Shown: positions 33,857-48,800 of the stretch, in pieces | How the letters are laid out: every line of letters starts with the position of its first letter | Position numbering within the stretch: the stretch's first letter is position 1 | Source of the DNA: Dermatemys mawii | Taxonomy: Eukaryota > Chordata > Testudines > Dermatemydidae | NCBI GenBank assembly: GCA_007922305.1 | Contig: ML677374.1 | Coordinates: forward strand, 10,904,492 to 10,968,491 | DNA length: 64,000 nucleotides | Reading direction: 5' to 3' | Program-made: the position numbers and the translations under genes | Notes under the pieces: generated by a model | Databases searched by the model: none | What the model saw: only the letters and a program-made list of their open reading frames with translations | Told to the model about the DNA's origin: nothing

Positions 33857-36800
33857 TTACTGAAGTGGAGAGATCTTCAATGGGATCATGATTCTGGACT
33901 CCATTTCCTGAATAAGTGGCACTGAAAAAAGGAAAGACAGGCTCTCATTTACTAATAAAGATCCCATTAGTAATTCTGCATACTCAACTTGGAGTACCGC
34001 AGTCATAAACTACTTTACTCATTAGTGCATGTCAAATCGTCACCAACCACCCCTTCGTCCTGTCACCAAAGAATAGGAGTTTTGAGAGCAGGTAAAAAAA
34101 AAAAAAATTAATAGTTTTTAATCTGCACCAAGGGTTTTGAAGACAAAAAACACCTATTGCTTTTCAGCAAGATTTAAAGTTAGCTTACAGTGGTACTGTA
34201 ATATTCCCATTGTAATCTGATGGAACAACATTTGAAATATTTAGCGTAGTTTACATGCCAGATTGTTATGAAAGCTATTTCTGATATGAAAGGTCTCCTG
34301 GATCCTGGCTCCAAAGTCTACTTTTCCTCTTTGGAGGAATTTATTTCACAGGGCCCTCAGTGTTTCACATTATAGCTTGTTACAAAGAAAATCTATTGGA
34401 TTCTTTTAAAAATATATTTCACTATTTACTGTATAAGTTTTTGTGCACAGAAAATTAAATCTTTGAACAGATCTATTCCTTTAGTATATGACCTTTAGTA
34501 CAAATGTGTTTTAATACAAACATTTATACAGCAACTACATCAATTTGATGACATTTACAAAAACTGAAAACAGATTATTTAAACAACTGACTTTGTAACT
34601 GATGAACATACTAGCAAAATAAAACATTTATGACAGTGTAACTTATTGAAACAATCATGGTGACATCTCTGTCCATTAAAAAAATGTTTACTCCATGGCT
34701 CGTTCCAATTTAGTTCCGTTCTTACCTGTATAATATACTAGTTCATCCCAGCCAGGTTTATTCCATGCAGAATTTCTTGTATCTTCTCTAGACTGGAGGT
34801 CTTTATAAGCTAGAGGAAAAAAGTACATGCACAAAATTTAGTATTAAGTCAATGTCCTGCTGTCCATAACTATCACACTTTAAAGTATTTAATTCTGTGG
34901 TTAAGAGGCTGCAGTCATTTGGAAGAAAAAGAAAAAAAAAAGTTAGATTCAGATGCTCCTCTTGATACAAAGGAAAAGCTCCAAGACCAGTGGAAAGGAG
35001 GGAGGCAGAGAGAGCGAAAGAGTAGGCCTACAGCATATATGGAAGCCATTCCATGTGAATATCACATGGCTGGTGCTCCTTGGGTTTTGCTGCATGTGGA
35101 GTCCTCAGGCAGCTGCTCTGCATAACATTTAACCCTGGCAACCAGCCATAAGTATTGCTAGGTACAGGGGTGGCCAACCTGAGCCTGAGAAGGAGCCAGA
35201 ATTGACCAAGGTATATTGCCAAAGAGCCACAGTAATACCTCAGCAGCCCTCCATTAGCTCCCCTGTCCCTCGTTCCAGTGCTTCCCACCCACCAGCAGCC
35301 CCGCTGATCCGCACCTCCTGCTCCATCCCCGATCAGCTGTGTCATGGTGTGCAGAAGGCTCTGGGGAGGAGGGGAAGGAGTGAGGGCACGGTGGGCCCAG
35401 GGGAGGGCGCAGGAAGGACTGGAGTGGGGGCTGGGCCTGTGGCAGAGCCAGGGGTTGAGCAGTGAGCACCCCCCGGCACATTGGAAAGTTGGTGCCTGTA
35501 GCTCCAGCCCCGGAGTTGGTGCCTATACAAGGAACCGCACATTAACTTCTGAAGAGCTGCATGTGGCTCCGGAGCCCCAGGTTGGCCACCTCTGGCTAGG
35601 AGAGTTGGTAGAAGTTACTGTAGGTCATCGGAACATTAAGCTCCACCCCCATGCTGACTATCCCCTTTCAATGGAAGTAAGATGCAAGTGTTACAAGGGA
35701 GGCCAGAGGCAGAAACGGTACTGAGGGGGCCCTGATACCATAATTTAAGCTGCATTAGAAATAGATAATGCAGCTCACAGAGGCTGGATCTCTGCATGGG
35801 TGCTCTAGGATCCATGGTGCTGGAACCCAATTTCCTGCGCCTGTCCTTGAGGTCTGAAGCCTGCAGTGCACGTTTCCTCAATGCAGTTAGATTGTGAGCT
35901 TCTCTGAAGAGGACTGTCCTTCTGAACTGTCTGGAAAGCACCTAGCACACAGTGGGTGCCACCGCAAATAACACTCTCTGCTGTGTGGGGAGCGTACAGG
36001 GTAACCTGAAGAGATACTTGATTTTTCCCTCCCTGAAGGAAGGTCTGTTTTGATCCTTAGAAATTAAATCTTTGATTACTAATTTCCATGTGAATGTGGC
36101 ATGAGGGAAGAAACTGCAGGACCGAACTCATTATGTTCACTTTACTTGAAGCAAACAGTAAGTCTCGGATAAGAAAGGTTTGTGATGCTTTACTGTAACT
36201 TCTGATGGAAATTACAAAAGGACAAGGAAAGGTCTACTTTGTGCTTTTAACTTTGGCAACTAAAACTGCAAAATAAATGTAAAAAACCCTTGTTGATACC
36301 AAAATGCAATTCACATGGTTCTCTATTCCACATATCTCGTTTTCCCGAACTGAACAAGCCCTTGTTTTAAGGATCTATTCAGTAGTGATAGAGGAGTGAG
36401 TGTAGCAGAAAACAAAGAAGCCTACCCCAAAGATGATGAACCATATATAACTGTCCGATTTGTGAGAAAAATCCTCCAACCGCTTCATTATTGTCCTGTC
36501 GGAAACGAATAGCACGAGCCCTACAAGAGACAAATGGAATCTCTAGAAACAGGAAATGGGCGCAGGAAACACGTGGTCATTGGAAGGAAAGCAGAGTTAG
36601 AATTAACCCCATCTCAAATGTTAAAGCATTTTGCAGCAGACTCCAGATGTAAAAAAACAAATACACAACCTAATTCCCAGCAACATGCAATTAAAACAGA
36701 ACTTGTTAAGCCATGTTAAACTTGGAGACACACACCTTGATTAGATTGCATGCTGATTGTTTTCAAGTCTTCAACTTTAATTTTGGAGCCAGTATGATAA

Positions 36801-39800
36801 TCACTGTTATGGTTTAAAATGGCAAGAAATTTCTAAAGGTTTATCAAAAGATTCTTCTGAAACTGAATCCTCATACCTGCCAACTTTATGCTACTTTTGA
36901 GTGTTAGTCATATCAAGAAGATATGCTATTTGTTATTGTATTGTCTTTCACACTTACACACATGGATTTTAAGTTAACAAAATGCCTGTACACGTGCATC
37001 ATTCTTAGGAAGTAGCATCACATGATGCTCCAAGCCTAATTTTAAACTTTTAACTCAACTAGAAGCTGCTACATTTTCTAAGGTGGATCTGTTGCCAACC
37101 TACAAATGTATCTGAATGTGTACCTCCCCAATAATAGCATGAAACCAAATTTACTGGCAAATTATTGAAATTAAACAAATTATTTTGAAGCACATTATGC
37201 TGTTTGAAAACCCAAGTCTTCATTCTTATTCAAAACAATTGTAAATACTCACAATCATGCAACCTTAATTCATTAGAATTGCTTGGATTTAGCTAATGTA
37301 AATGCAAGAAACTTATACTGGTATTAAACAAGATAAAAATCAAGAGTATATACTGAAGAGGAGACACACACTTTTACCTATATCCCAAAATATAAAGGTG
37401 ATACTCAGTAGGATTTTAAAAGGAGTTTTATTTTAAAAAGATAAAAATCTAAGGTTTGGTATTATAAATATAGCATCTCTATCTGTGCTGCTGATGAAGC
37501 CAAGAATGATCAACATAGTGTTAAGCAGTTAGACCCTCTGAGGGCTGGGCTACACTGGGGGGAGGCGGAAGGGGTCGACCTAAGATATGCAACTTCAGTT
37601 ACAGCAATAGCATAGCTGAAGTTGCAGTATCTCAGGTTGACCTACCTGACGGTACCCACGGCGGCGAGTCGACCGTAGCCACTCCCCTGCAGACTCTGCT
37701 TACTCCTCTTGCTGAGATGGAGTTCCGGAGTTGACGGGGAGCACATTCAGGGATCGATTTATCACGTCTAGATGATAAATCAACCCCCAATTCATCCAGC
37801 GCTACCCGCCAATCCGGCAGATAGTATAGCCGTTCCCTGAGTTTCAAAGGGCAGTACTTTCTAGCGAAAACAATGCATTGCCATGAATTCTGCAATACAG
37901 TACTACACTGCTCAGAAGGCAGTTGGGACATATGGCGTTAGCTGGGTACACCCAGCATAGGGAACAGAAAACACCAAATGAGGCAGGGAAGGGTTTGTCC
38001 CTAACAAAACTAGCAAGTGATTCAGTATCCAAAACCTGCAGAAGCCAAAGAACTTTCCACTGCTTTCTTGGCTGCCCTCGTCCATAGAAAGCACAGCTTG
38101 TGGAAGACTCTAGCATACACTCCCCTCAGTCTGGGCACCCTCTACTCACAACAGTTGGCTCTAGGTTACAAAGCAAAATGGAAGATCTGAGACAACATTT
38201 AATTCCAATTACATGGACTCTGCAGAGGCCTCTCACAGGAGAAAAAAAAAAGTATGTTATTTCTATGGACAATTCTTCAAATGCATGACTTCCAGAAGCT
38301 GCAACACATATAAATTATTAGAATCTTGAGACTCCTTAATTTTTTGGGAAAAGAAAAAATCCTTCCTTGTAAATTAAAACTAACACCCCCTAACCACTGC
38401 TAATGTCTTACATTGTGTACTAGGCAAAACATAAGGATGCTAACTTTGGGGAACTGGCCAATGGGTTAGCAGTTAGCTGACCATATTTTCAAATTGAAAA
38501 ACAAGCATGTTTTTGCAGAAACTTTTTTCTGATCATCAAATACTCAAGTCCTCTGTCTTTTGGCACCTTTCTTTGATCTGTTCCACCTGAGCTAGAAGAG
38601 TTCCATCTGGAGCAACAGAAAATCCCAAGAAAGGCTCTGCATCTTCCCTGTGTTCCTCCATACCTATTTTCCCTCCTCAATGTGGGTCTGGCAATTTTAG
38701 AGAAAAGGGAAAGAGAGAGACCATCAGCTCCTCCCCCAGCTCCCCCACAACATTTCTTGAGGGGTCAGAGCAGAGGTTTTGTACTAATTAGGCTGGATCA
38801 CTGGCCTTTTTACTGCAACTTTGTCACAAAAGTTATAACAAGCTTTGGTTTTGAACAACTGTTGGAGTGTTACACACGTTCACTATGTGAAGGACAAAGA
38901 AGGGATATACAAAATATCTTATAGGAGTATGTTTTAAACATTTTGTAATAAGAAACCTGAACATTTTGATAGATGAAGTAAAAAACTGGGAAATTTCAGG
39001 AGTCCTAAAAGACGTTCTCAGGAAACAAAGACATATGGAAAAATGGGAAACATACAGCCTGTGTGTGTGTGTAAAGATCTTTGTTTTGATCGCAATACTA
39101 TGGACAAATGTGGTGGAGATTTACAAGTGGTAGAGGACGATAGTTCTTTTTGTAGCTGTGAAAGAAACTTAATGCCAGAGTGCCCAGGTGTATTACAAAA
39201 GTGATGGTGTCCCTTCTACAGATGTCTACTCTTGCCATGCATCTGAGCCCTACTCTCACCAATGTCAACAGCAAATTTCCCATTAATTTCAATGCAGTAG
39301 GATCAGGCATCAAGTCAGTAACATTGGTACTGTCCCTGAGGAGACTGATTGGGAAAGCAGACTGAACACAGGACAGCAAGCAAAATAATCCAGTTTTAAT
39401 CTTGGTTCTGACATCCACTTGCTATATGGCTGTGGGAAAATTCCTTCCCCCATCTATGTCTCAGAGACCTCAGTTGCAAAATTAGGATAATACTTCCCCT
39501 CCGCACACAGGTGTAGTGAAGATTAATATTTCAATGCTTTAAGGATGAAAAATGTGATAGACGTGCTAAGTATTATTACTTCTAAAAAGAATGATGATGT
39601 TTAAAATGACAACAAACCAGAGAGGTCCAGCATTGTTCATGGAAGCACTCCCTTTCCTTCCCAGAAAGGCAAAATAAAAGAACTAATTTGTCCGAGTTGT
39701 GTAGGACCAGAAGCAGCTCATTAGCACTGTGTATCCGGAAGGCGGTGGGGATTATTCTACCATCTCCACCTACATGGTTTTAAATTATGAAATGTAATTA

Positions 39801-42800
39801 ATAAACTTAAATTACAGCACACAACATGGTGAAATACACTTACCAGTAGTTGCCCCATTCAATCATTGTTCCAGGCTAAAAGAAGAAAGAAGTTTCAGGT
39901 CTAGTACTTCTTTAAAGAAAACTAGAGCATTGGGACAGTTCTGTGGCATATTTCTGAAAATGGATCTGACAAATGTGGAGTTATATGAAGCAAAAGCATA
40001 AAAGGAAGGGGAAGAGTATTTCGCAAACTGACAGTGATATGCCTGCTGCTTGATCGAAGCACCACGTTATGGCTATCAATCTTCTGTCCGAGTTAAGATT
40101 TACAGAGCTCCCATTTCGAGTCTGTTAACATGCCACATTAACCAACTGAAGGAGTCCGTTGAGTGACAGAAGGCACTTCTTTCCCCTGAGAGGCTGGGCA
40201 TGCTGCCTCTGCAGGGTCCTTTAATGTGAAAGGTAAGAAACTGAGATTTGACTTTTCAAATATTTTTAGAATATAATTGTTCAGGCTTGACAGACCATGT
40301 CAGCTGCAATTCTTCCTGTGACACCCACGCCTGCCGGCTGGCGTTATTACAGGTCTTCAATAGTGCTTCCAGCAAAAATATATTTTTAGCATGTCTTTTC
40401 TGCCAAACTGAGCACTGTTTAATTTTCACTAATTTAAGGGGTGTTTGGTTTTTTAAATAAAAATGAGGAAAAAATGAAAGAAAATGATGGCATGAGCCAA
40501 GGGCTGTTGAGATCCATTATTATCATAATCAATTACTTGTATTATTGTAGTGCTTATGGAGCACTAATGACAAAAGGGAACTAAAATGGTTTTAAACAAG
40601 ATATTGACATTGCCACAAATGTCAGTGGTGCTTTTTTGAGCTCCTTTCATCTTGTATGTACATGTTAGGAGAATACAACATTGAGAATTCAGTCATCAAT
40701 ATTACACAGGTTTCCATTCTCACAGCATTTCAGTTTGAAAAATATCATCATTTATCAAATACATTGATTCTTTTAAGTGCTTAAAGTTATGACTTTATAT
40801 TCATTTGCAATTACACTCTATACCTATTAAATATTTTCTTTCAGTCTCTTGCATGACTGTGCACGCATTTCCTTTGAAGTCAATGAGAGGCAAGGAAGTG
40901 GCCAGCACCTTGTAGGATCCAGTCTTTATAGCTGGATTCTGCACACACTGAAGCCAGTAACACTTTTGCCATTGACTTCAATAGGAATAAGACTAGATCC
41001 TTAGTTTATTTTTAAGAAGGTCTGTGTTTTATTTTACACACGTACATGTATGTTGAATATTTTCAATTTTTAATCATTCACAAAAGAAAAAAATATTTGA
41101 CACTTACTCTAAGTTGATAAGATCTCAGTTCATAAATATTAGGACCCTCCCTGGGAACAGGTTCATTCCAGAAACTGAACTCCAACAGAAGTTGGTTCTT
41201 GCGAGAAAGAAGCATGTTACCCCTTTCTCTGCGGAACTCTGTGAACTCCTAAAAAATAATGGTCAACATCAAACTTTAACTTCTTACATTAACAAATTCT
41301 ACATGTCTATAGAACATAATGGATGAGATTTTCAAAACCACCTTGGGGATCTGTACACTCAGTTTCCATTGAATTTAATAGTATCCAAATTCCTAGGCAG
41401 CTTTGAAAGTATCAATCAGCGTGTTTACACATCATAGCCTATAATAACATTTTTTGTACTGGGCAGTTTGGGTGTGAGCTGTTTTAATAATGCCAAGGTA
41501 GGCAAGTAAAATCCAGAGGAGCTATTTTCTACACAGGCTGTATTGAGTGGCTTCATGACAATAACGTTTTAACTGATAATTAGATTGTGTGTGTTCTGAA
41601 TGGCCACTGACAATATCCTGAAAAACGCAATTCATTGTTTTTCGATCTGGGCTGATGCCAGGTTAGTTAAATTGGGTGTGTGGGGGAGAGGAGAGGATCA
41701 GGGTGGGTGAGGAAAGATGTAGGATTCCAGATCTACATCATCCCCATATACAGCAAACATGCTGATGCATTCGCATGTAAAGAAGCAGGCAGCTCGTTAA
41801 AAGCTAGTGGACATTCTTCCATGCTTCCGCACAGCACCTAACATCATTGGCTGTGGCAGTAGCTCACATGTACAGTGCTGAAGGCTCACACAGAAGCCTT
41901 CCAGCTCAGGTGTCACTTTTCTGCTCCCACTGTAATAAGTATAGCCTGTGCTCCAACAGATACCCCCAGCATGTGACCTTCAAATAAGTGGGAAAATGGG
42001 GAGGGGAGAGGAAAAGTATCTGCAAAAATCATGTAAAAGAGCATAATGAGAATAAGACAGGAGGAAAAAGAGACAAGGGAACAAAGTAAAGCAGCAGCAT
42101 TATGTGAGGGGACATGGTGGTGGGAGTATGCCCTGACAGCAAACCATCCCAAGGGGCTCTGATGAGAATCACAGACAGTTCATAACAGCAGAATATAAAT
42201 TACTAACACCACTTTGCACTTCTACAATGTTCTACACCTGCGGAACTCAAAACGTTATCTAAACATTAACCTGTTCAACCTCAGCACTCGAGAGGTGTGT
42301 GAGAGCCTCATTTTACAGACAGGTACAAAGAGGCACGGAAAGAGGAAGTGACTTGTCCACAGTAACACAGTAAGTCTGACAGAACTGGAAAGAGACCAGA
42401 GGAGTCCAAACTTCTAGTCTTTTGCTCTGACTCTGGGAAAAACCTCCCTCAGTAAAACATTTATTATTTCTAGCCAAAGTTTAAAATGTAGTCTTCATTC
42501 AGACTTACTTTATTTTGTCGGAGTTTATTCATGACCTCAGTAAGAGCTGGATAGCCTCCCTCATACCGCCAGAGATGTACTGAAATAGAAATAGACCTTT
42601 TTAGAGACTTATGACAAAAGACATGAAACACCATAATATAAACAAGGCCATTAAGACAGCAGAACAGTACAAAAGTAAAAGCTGGCTAGCATGTTCAAAA
42701 TGCATTATCAGTGCAATACAGTGGAGCCATTTGCTTTTTGACAAGGGGCTTTCCCTGCTACTCTAGCAACAGAGGATTTACCCTATAGGCAAGAAGGTAC

Positions 42801-45800
42801 AAAGATTTCTGAAGGGTGCTTTTGCTGACTACTATTTAGATGTGATACTTTTATGTGACTATAATTTAAGATGAGCTTCAACTTAAAACAGAAGCTTATG
42901 CTGAAAATGACTTGGTGAACAGCTTTAACAGATAGTAGCACAGTGGTGGCATTTATATTTCAATTAACTACTCAAGCAGAAGGAGCACAAAACTTTTTTT
43001 GTGGGATAGATAAATAAAATAGATGTTATTGTTAATTTTTTAATTGTTCGGTGATAGGAGGCAACCTTCAAAAGTACACCAAAGGAAACCCAAACCCTCT
43101 AAAATATTTAGAATAAGGAGGACTTTCCTCATCAAATAATAATTTCAAGATGGGTGCTTATTTTAACTTAAATTTGACAATGCCCTTTAAGTGCTCTGTG
43201 TAACAAGACTTCTTTACAAGTTTTTAGAATAGCAATGTTAAAATGCTGAGACTCCCATTCCCACCCTCTTTTCTTCCATCTTCCCTCAAAGACCCACAAA
43301 AGCTACCTTTCCTCCAATGGAGATGGGGTGGGCATGGCTTCCTCTGAACTAGTTAATGCTGCTTTGGAAATGATTGCAGGGACATTCTTGGTCAGTATGC
43401 TTCTGAATTAACTGTCTAGCAACATTTTAGGTTTATTCCTCTTCGTACCTCAACATCTCTTCATTTTTAAAAATACTCTCTTACAAGCTGACAAATCTCT
43501 ACTACAGAAATCCTTTACCTTTAGTCAAGGGTAAAATTATAATTACACAATATTCAGTGAATACAGCTGAAATGAACATGCACATTATATGCATGCATGT
43601 GCACTTGTTGAAGCAGCAGAATTGATAGTAGGATAGCTTTGGCAACAGTGTTTGTCTGCTGTAGAACTAACAAGAGCACAGCATGCTGATTTTGTGGTGC
43701 CCACAAAATGAGTGCTGTTGCTTATACCCCTTTAATTTTTCAGAGACCAGGGACTGTTTTAAAAGCCATGTAAAATCATTTAGACTTCTCCCCATACCAG
43801 ATTATAACACAGACATAACACTTTGTAGCATCTTTTCAACAATTTGAAGGGAGGTTACATTTTGATTCTGAATTACTGGACACTCTCTGTTTAGGGAAGA
43901 GATATCTAGGGTATCAGTACAGGACCCAACTGGCCATGAGATGAGTTCCATTACATTTTGTGGTAACTTCCATGTTACAGAACAGTGCCATTTAAAACCA
44001 TTATAGTAGGACACAGAAAGTCAAAGTTAAGCTTTTAAACTGACAATAAAAGCTAAATTCTATCTCAGTACACCTTTAACTATGGCTTTTAAGCCTAATT
44101 TTTCAGAAGTCTGATCTGTGCCTGCAAAATAATGCAGGCACAAATTGTATGCAGGTGCAAAAAAATGCAGGAACAAGAGGAAGGGGCTTTCCATGTACTG
44201 TCACTCTCTCATTGAAAAGAGGTAAAAGTGTATTAACAAAAATACAGAAATATGTATGAAAGAGAGTATTGATTAATGCTGCCTGAACAAGCACATTTTG
44301 AGTCAACACTTCAGTATCAAACTCAATGTGACAAAAACCAAGCAATTTTAAAGTTAACATTAACCAATTATTTTATGTAATCAATAGCAACATATGCTCA
44401 AGTACACTGTTAAAGGTTTATGGAACAACAGCGATGATTTAAAAAGAAACCTGCCAAGCACACATTTCACTTGCACGGTTTTACATTCTATTGTACTTCT
44501 ATCTCCTACCAGCCTGATCCTGCTCTCCGTACCACGTGTTCCAAGTCCCCACCAGTGCACATGGGTAGTGTTTTTCTTCATGAATCTTTGGCAGCACCTC
44601 TTGACTTAAAAACAAGGAATACAGACACTACGTTGCATTTCCTCCAGGGAGGCTACATTTGATATGCATAACAAATCATATTATGCCACCATTAACTCAT
44701 AATTATGCCACCACATGTTCATTATAGTATGAACATTCACAAACTTCATTTTTCAGAAGAGAAAGCAGAAATACAAAATCCTGCTCTATGATCACTATAA
44801 CTCTCTCTATGTAAACTTAAGCATAACCATCTGTAAGGCTGCATGTCTAATACACAGCATGACACGTCAGGTCTTCTGATGTCAACCCATAAAACATGTA
44901 ATGTTACCTGGCAGGTTACCTGATATATTAGCAAGATGTCCTAACCTGAGGGTGTGCAACACCTCTGCATGACTTGGTTCAGGAACAATTTAAAAAGTTT
45001 TCTTTTGTTAGCAGCAAGGGTAAGACACAGAGATAGGATCAGATCATGTGTCTCTGGCACTACAGTTCTATAACAATGACACCTCTATTATGCCACACAG
45101 ATGAAGATAATCATTCACATTGTATGACTGATACAAGTCAAGTGATGGTTGCTCGCTGTAGCATTACTGAACATCTTAGAAAGCAGACCTAGTCTGAAAC
45201 TAATTTATCCACTAAAGCACAACGTACACAGTGAAAGCTGCCTAAAATCCATCTCTTACATGCAACTTGGTCTAGAGCAACCACTGTAATAATATTCCCA
45301 AGGTTTTCAGAACATTTGCTGTTCAACCTTTAAAGGCCATCTACATTAGGAAGTTGATTTTTACTGATTTCTTGCATGGTCGTTTAAGACAGATTTCACT
45401 GTACTGTACTTTGATGAATAAGCTTGTTTCAGACTAGCTGAATTTTCTTTTTATTACTTTTTATTGGTGAATAACTATCAGATACAGCATTCCAGTTAGC
45501 AGCCATGGATTCTAAGTACCATAATAAATAAGGAAGAAGAATGGTCTTATATGTAAGGAACAGCATTCAGAATTAGAAAACCTGGGTTTTATTCTTAGCT
45601 CTGCCACTAACCTTCTACGCGACCTTGAGCAAATCTCATTACCATTTGTGCCTCAATTTCTCCATCTGCATAACAGGTATAATATTATGATTTATCTCAC
45701 AGAGGAGCTGGGAATTTTTAACAATTTATGTTTGTAAAGCATAAGATCCTACGATAGCTGTTGCAACAGAAATGTAAATTATCAGCATTACTACAATAAA

Positions 45801-48800
45801 ACTAAAAGCTAGTTGCTCTAGATTAGGAAGAATCTCACCTGACTCATATTTATGAACACTACCTTTTTGCCTTTTATTATCAGAAGTCAAATTGGCTCTC
45901 AAAGCTTCAGAATGGAGCTCCCTATCTCTGAAGGTTTGTGAATTAGTGTTATATCTGTCTTTGTGATAGTCTTGCAGCACCTTATAGACTAACAGATGTT
46001 TTGGAACATAAGCTTTCGTGGGCAAAGACCCACTTTGTCAGATGTCGCTTTTGCAGATCCAGACAAACACAGCTACCCCACTAATATCTGTCTTTGTTCT
46101 ACTATTTTTCTATTAATTCATACAGTCATAGAAATGTAGGGCTGGAAGATGTCATCAAGTCCAGGTTCCTGTGCAGAGGCAGGACCAAGTAAACTAGACT
46201 AGACCATTCCTGACAGGTGTTTGTCCAAACTGCTTTGAAAACCTTCACAACCTCCCTTGGAAGCCTATTCCAGAGCATACCTACCCTTATAGTTAGAAAG
46301 TTTTTTTCCCTAATATCTACCCTAAATCTTTCTTGCTCCAGATTAAGCCCCTTGATTCTTGTCCTACCTTCAGCAGACATGGAAAACAATTGATCACAGT
46401 CCTCTTTATCACGCCCCTTAACATATTTCAAGATTGTAAGCAAGTCCCACCACAGTTTTCTGAAGACTGAAGATGCCCAGTTTTTTAACTTTTCTCCATA
46501 GGTCAGGTTATCTAAACTTTTTATCGTTTTTGTAGCTTCCTCTGGATTTTAATTTGTCCACATCTTTCCTAAAGTGTGGCACCCAGAAGTGTAGCACTGT
46601 ACTCCAGCTGACGCTTCACCAGTTTTGAATAGAAGGCGACAGTTGCCTCCTGTGTCTTATATACAACACTTGTTAATGCACCCCAGAATGTTAGCCTGTA
46701 TCACATTGTTAACTCATATTCAATTTGTGATCCACTAAAGCCCGAGGCTCCTTTTCAGCAGTACTACCACCTAGCTAGTTATTCCCCATTTTGTTGTGCA
46801 TTTGATTTTTCCTTCCTAAGTGAAGCACTTTACCCTTGTCTTTCTTGAATGTCACTTTATTGATTTCAGATCAATTCTCCAATTGTCAAGATCATTCTGA
46901 ATTTTGATCCTGTCACCCAGAGTGCTTGCAACCCCTCCCAACTTGGAGTCATCCACAATTTTATAAGCATACTCTCCACACCATTATCCAAGTCATTTAT
47001 GAAAATATGGACTAGTACAGGGGTTCTCAAACTGGGGGTTGGAACCCCTTAGGGGGTCACAAGGTTCTTACATGGGGGGAGTCACGAGCTGCTAGCCTCC
47101 ACCTCAAACCGTGCTTTGCCTCCAGCATTTATAATGGTGTTAAATATATAAAAAGTGTTTTTAATTTATAAAGAGAGGTCACACACAGAGGGTCACTAGT
47201 ACAAAAGTTTGAGAATCACTGGACTAGTACCAGACCCAGGACTGACTCCTACCATCTTGACATTGAACCACTGATAACTACTCTGAGTATGGACTTTCAA
47301 CCTGTTGTACACCCACCTTACAGTAATTTCATCCAGACTGTGTATCCATAGTTTGTCAAAAGCCTTACTAAAATCAAGACATGTCACATTTATATCTCTC
47401 CCCCGCCCCATCCATGAGGGTAGTAACAATGTCACGAAAGGAAATTAGCTTGGTTTGCCATGATTTGGTCTTGAAAACCTCATGCTGGCTATTCCTTACA
47501 ACCCTGTAATCCTCCAGGTGCTTACAAACTGATTGTTTAATAATTTGTTTCAGTATCTTTCCACATATTGATGTTAGGCTGATTGGTCTATAACTGCCCA
47601 AGTCCTCTCTGTTCCCCTATCTAAAGATAGGTACTCTGTTTGCTCTTCTCCAATCCTCTGAGACTTCACTCATCCTCCATGAGTTCTCAAAGATAATCAC
47701 TAATGGTTCTGAGATTGCTTCAGTTAGTTCCTGAAGTGCCTTAGGATGAATTTCATCAGATCATACTGACTTGAATCCACCCAACTTGTCTAAATGTTCT
47801 TTAACTTGTTCTTTCATAATGCAGGTTTGTGCACCTTACTCCTGGTTGTTAAAACTGTGTTAAGTATCTGGTCACTATTAATCTTATTAGTGAAGACTGA
47901 AGTAAAATAGGCACTAAATACCTCAGCTTTCTTTGATATCATCCACTCCTAACTCTCCTTTCCTACTAAGTTTTGGACTTACACTTTGGTTCATCTCTCT
48001 CTCACTCCTAATGTACTTATAGAACCTCTTCTTATAGCCTTTTATGTCCCTTACTAGGTGTAACTCATTTTGTGTCTTAGCCTTTCTGATTATGTCCCCA
48101 GGTGCTTGCAACGTTCTTTTGTACTCTTTATCAACTCATCCACGTCTCCACTTTTTGCAAGATTCCTTTCTGATTTTCAAGTCATTAAAGAGCTCCTGAT
48201 AAAACCACACTGACCTCTTCCTATTTTTTTCTATCTTCCCTTTGCATCAGGATAGTTTGCAGTTGTACCTTTAAGAAACTCCCAGCTCTCCTCGAACTCC
48301 TCTTACCCTTCGATTTTCTTCCAACTGAACCTTACATACCATTTCTCTAAGTTTGTCAAAATCTGCGTTTTTGAAGTCCATTGTCCTTATTCTGTTGCTC
48401 CCCTCTTTCCTTTCCTTAGAATCATGACATCTATCACTGCTTGATTGCTTTCACCCAAATTGCCTTTCACCTTGGTATTTTCTACCAATTCCTCCCTGCT
48501 GGTGAAGCCTCCAGGGTCAGGATGTCAAGATTCATGATGGTTAATCCTTAGCACCCTGAGCTGGCAGTATGTAACGAGGACTCAGACTGCTCAAGCTGAA
48601 CTTTTGGTGATATTGAGGGAAGTTTCAGATTTTCATCCCTCCATTCTTCAGATGGACCCATTTCTCTCCTTCCTACTATTTAGGCTGACTTCCATTTGGA
48701 AAGACCAAATCAACTTACCATGGCTTTCAGTACATTGCTATCACTCTCCCCATATCTTTCCTTGACAATAAACATCTCTGCTTTGACTTAACATTTATTT

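Noticed and set aside
47196..47601. Reverse-transcriptase-like frames as a possible domesticated gene
   Set aside because: Fragments of one degenerate CR1 copy with frameshifts, stops and a nested transposon.
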